A stretch of DNA of 5,967 nt from contig CAYNYI010000142.1 in the NCBI GenBank assembly GCA_964401455.1, positions 1 to 5,967 on the forward strand, written 5' to 3'. A program made the translations under genes and the position numbers. The stretch is from CAYNYI01 sp964401455 (lineage in GTDB: Bacteria; Fibrobacterota; OXYB2-FULL-49-7; CAYNYI01). The notes below the pieces were generated by a model. That model searched no databases, was not told the origin of the DNA, and saw nothing but the letters and a program-made list of their open reading frames with translations. This document shows, piece after piece, positions 5,625-5,967 of this stretch. Every line of letters starts with the position of its first letter. The stretch's first letter is position 1.

Positions 5625-5967
5625 TTACTCCATTATTTTTTGATAAATCTCCCGAAGAGCCACTGAAGCCGGGGAATCAGGGTTTCTCGCGGCGAAAGGC
5701 AACATTTCCCGGTTAGCCGCGATGACCTCGGGATCGTCCGGAATAATACCCAGAAACCGGGGAGATAATCCGAGGTATTTTTTCAAAACATCCATAAAAA
5801 CATTAATCCGGAGCCCGTCCGTTTCTGCATCGGTACTACGGTTTGCTATAAACCTAGGCCTCATAGATGCGGTCACTCTTCCGGCCTCGGATGCTGCGCC
5901 GGGATCAATCCCTCTCAGCTTTTCAATAAGCCCGTCAACAGTCTCCATTTTGAATCCTGAACGCGGG
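5625..5967 (-). CDS. MinD/ParA-like P-loop ATPase, C-terminal part (5' end off the window)
   Basis: The frame is open to the right edge and 113 codons are visible, ending in TAA at 5625-5627. The visible part matches the C-terminal half of MinD/ParA-type deviant-Walker ATPases: PRFIANRSTDAETDGLRINV corresponds to the strand that ends in the conserved Asn of the nucleotide site, followed by LKKYLGLSPRFLGIIPDDPEV (the usual 'fLG.ip.D..v' block), then RNPDSPASVALREI at the end. The Walker A and switch regions would lie beyond the window. Such ATPases position the division machinery, chromosomes, flagella or other envelope complexes; which applies here cannot be told. An internal ATG at 5948 has AGGA six bases before it and could be taken for a start, but a 107-residue protein would lack the nucleotide-binding core, so I read it as internal. 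Confidence 0.77.
   Translation of the reverse strand, partial: PRSGFKMETVDGLIEKLRGIDPGAASEAGRVTASMRPRFIANRSTDAETDGLRINVFMDVLKKYLGLSPRFLGIIPDDPEVIAANREMLPFAARNPDSPASVALREIYQKIME

Noticed and set aside
5946..5948. ATG with AGGA six bases before it as a true start of a 107-residue protein
   Set aside because: The frame stays open upstream to the edge and the product would be only the C-terminal half of a MinD-like fold; it is kept as an internal Met.

Overview
The window reads as chromosomal DNA from an uncultured or little-studied Gram-negative bacterium. It has moderate to low GC by eye and AT-rich intergenic regions. An outer-membrane beta-barrel protein with a C-terminal Phe, a large secreted TIGR03790-type protein with a fibronectin-III and a FlgD-like tail, and a membrane-anchored M23 peptidase together recall the FCB group (Fibrobacterota, Cloacimonadota and related candidate phyla). 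This assignment is an inference from remembered family resemblance, with no marker gene to confirm it. No RNA genes, CRISPR arrays, transposases or integrases are visible.

Layout, left to right. (1) Positions 1-2113, minus strand: a secreted multidomain protein of the TIGR03790 family, whose C-terminus runs off the left edge. (2) Positions 2114-2252: a short divergent intergenic region holding a reasonable minus-strand promoter with a 16-bp imperfect palindrome in its spacer. (3) Positions 2253-2840, plus strand: a TetR-family regulator. (4) Positions 2843-4405, minus strand: a two-gene unit, first an outer-membrane beta-barrel protein (4405 to 3602) and then, 6 bp downstream, an alpha/beta hydrolase (3595 to 2843). 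(5) Positions 4406-4731: a very AT-rich divergent intergenic region with a perfect 14-bp palindrome next to the barrel gene's ribosome binding site. (6) Positions 4732-5619, plus strand: a membrane-anchored M23 (LytM-type) metallopeptidase. (7) Positions 5625-5967, minus strand: the C-terminal part of a MinD/ParA-like P-loop ATPase, open at the right edge.

Most products act at the cell envelope: one is secreted, one sits in the outer membrane, and one is anchored in the inner membrane and cuts peptidoglycan. The TetR gene is divergent from the secreted-protein gene, and the candidate operator lies between them, so local control of that gene (and of tetR itself) is the simplest regulatory model. 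The two convergent gene pairs are almost gapless (2 bp and 5 bp), leaving no room for ordinary terminators. I see no convincing new defence or mobile system. The most unusual items are the architecture of the TIGR03790 protein, long homopolymer tracts inside two genes, and the two palindromes.
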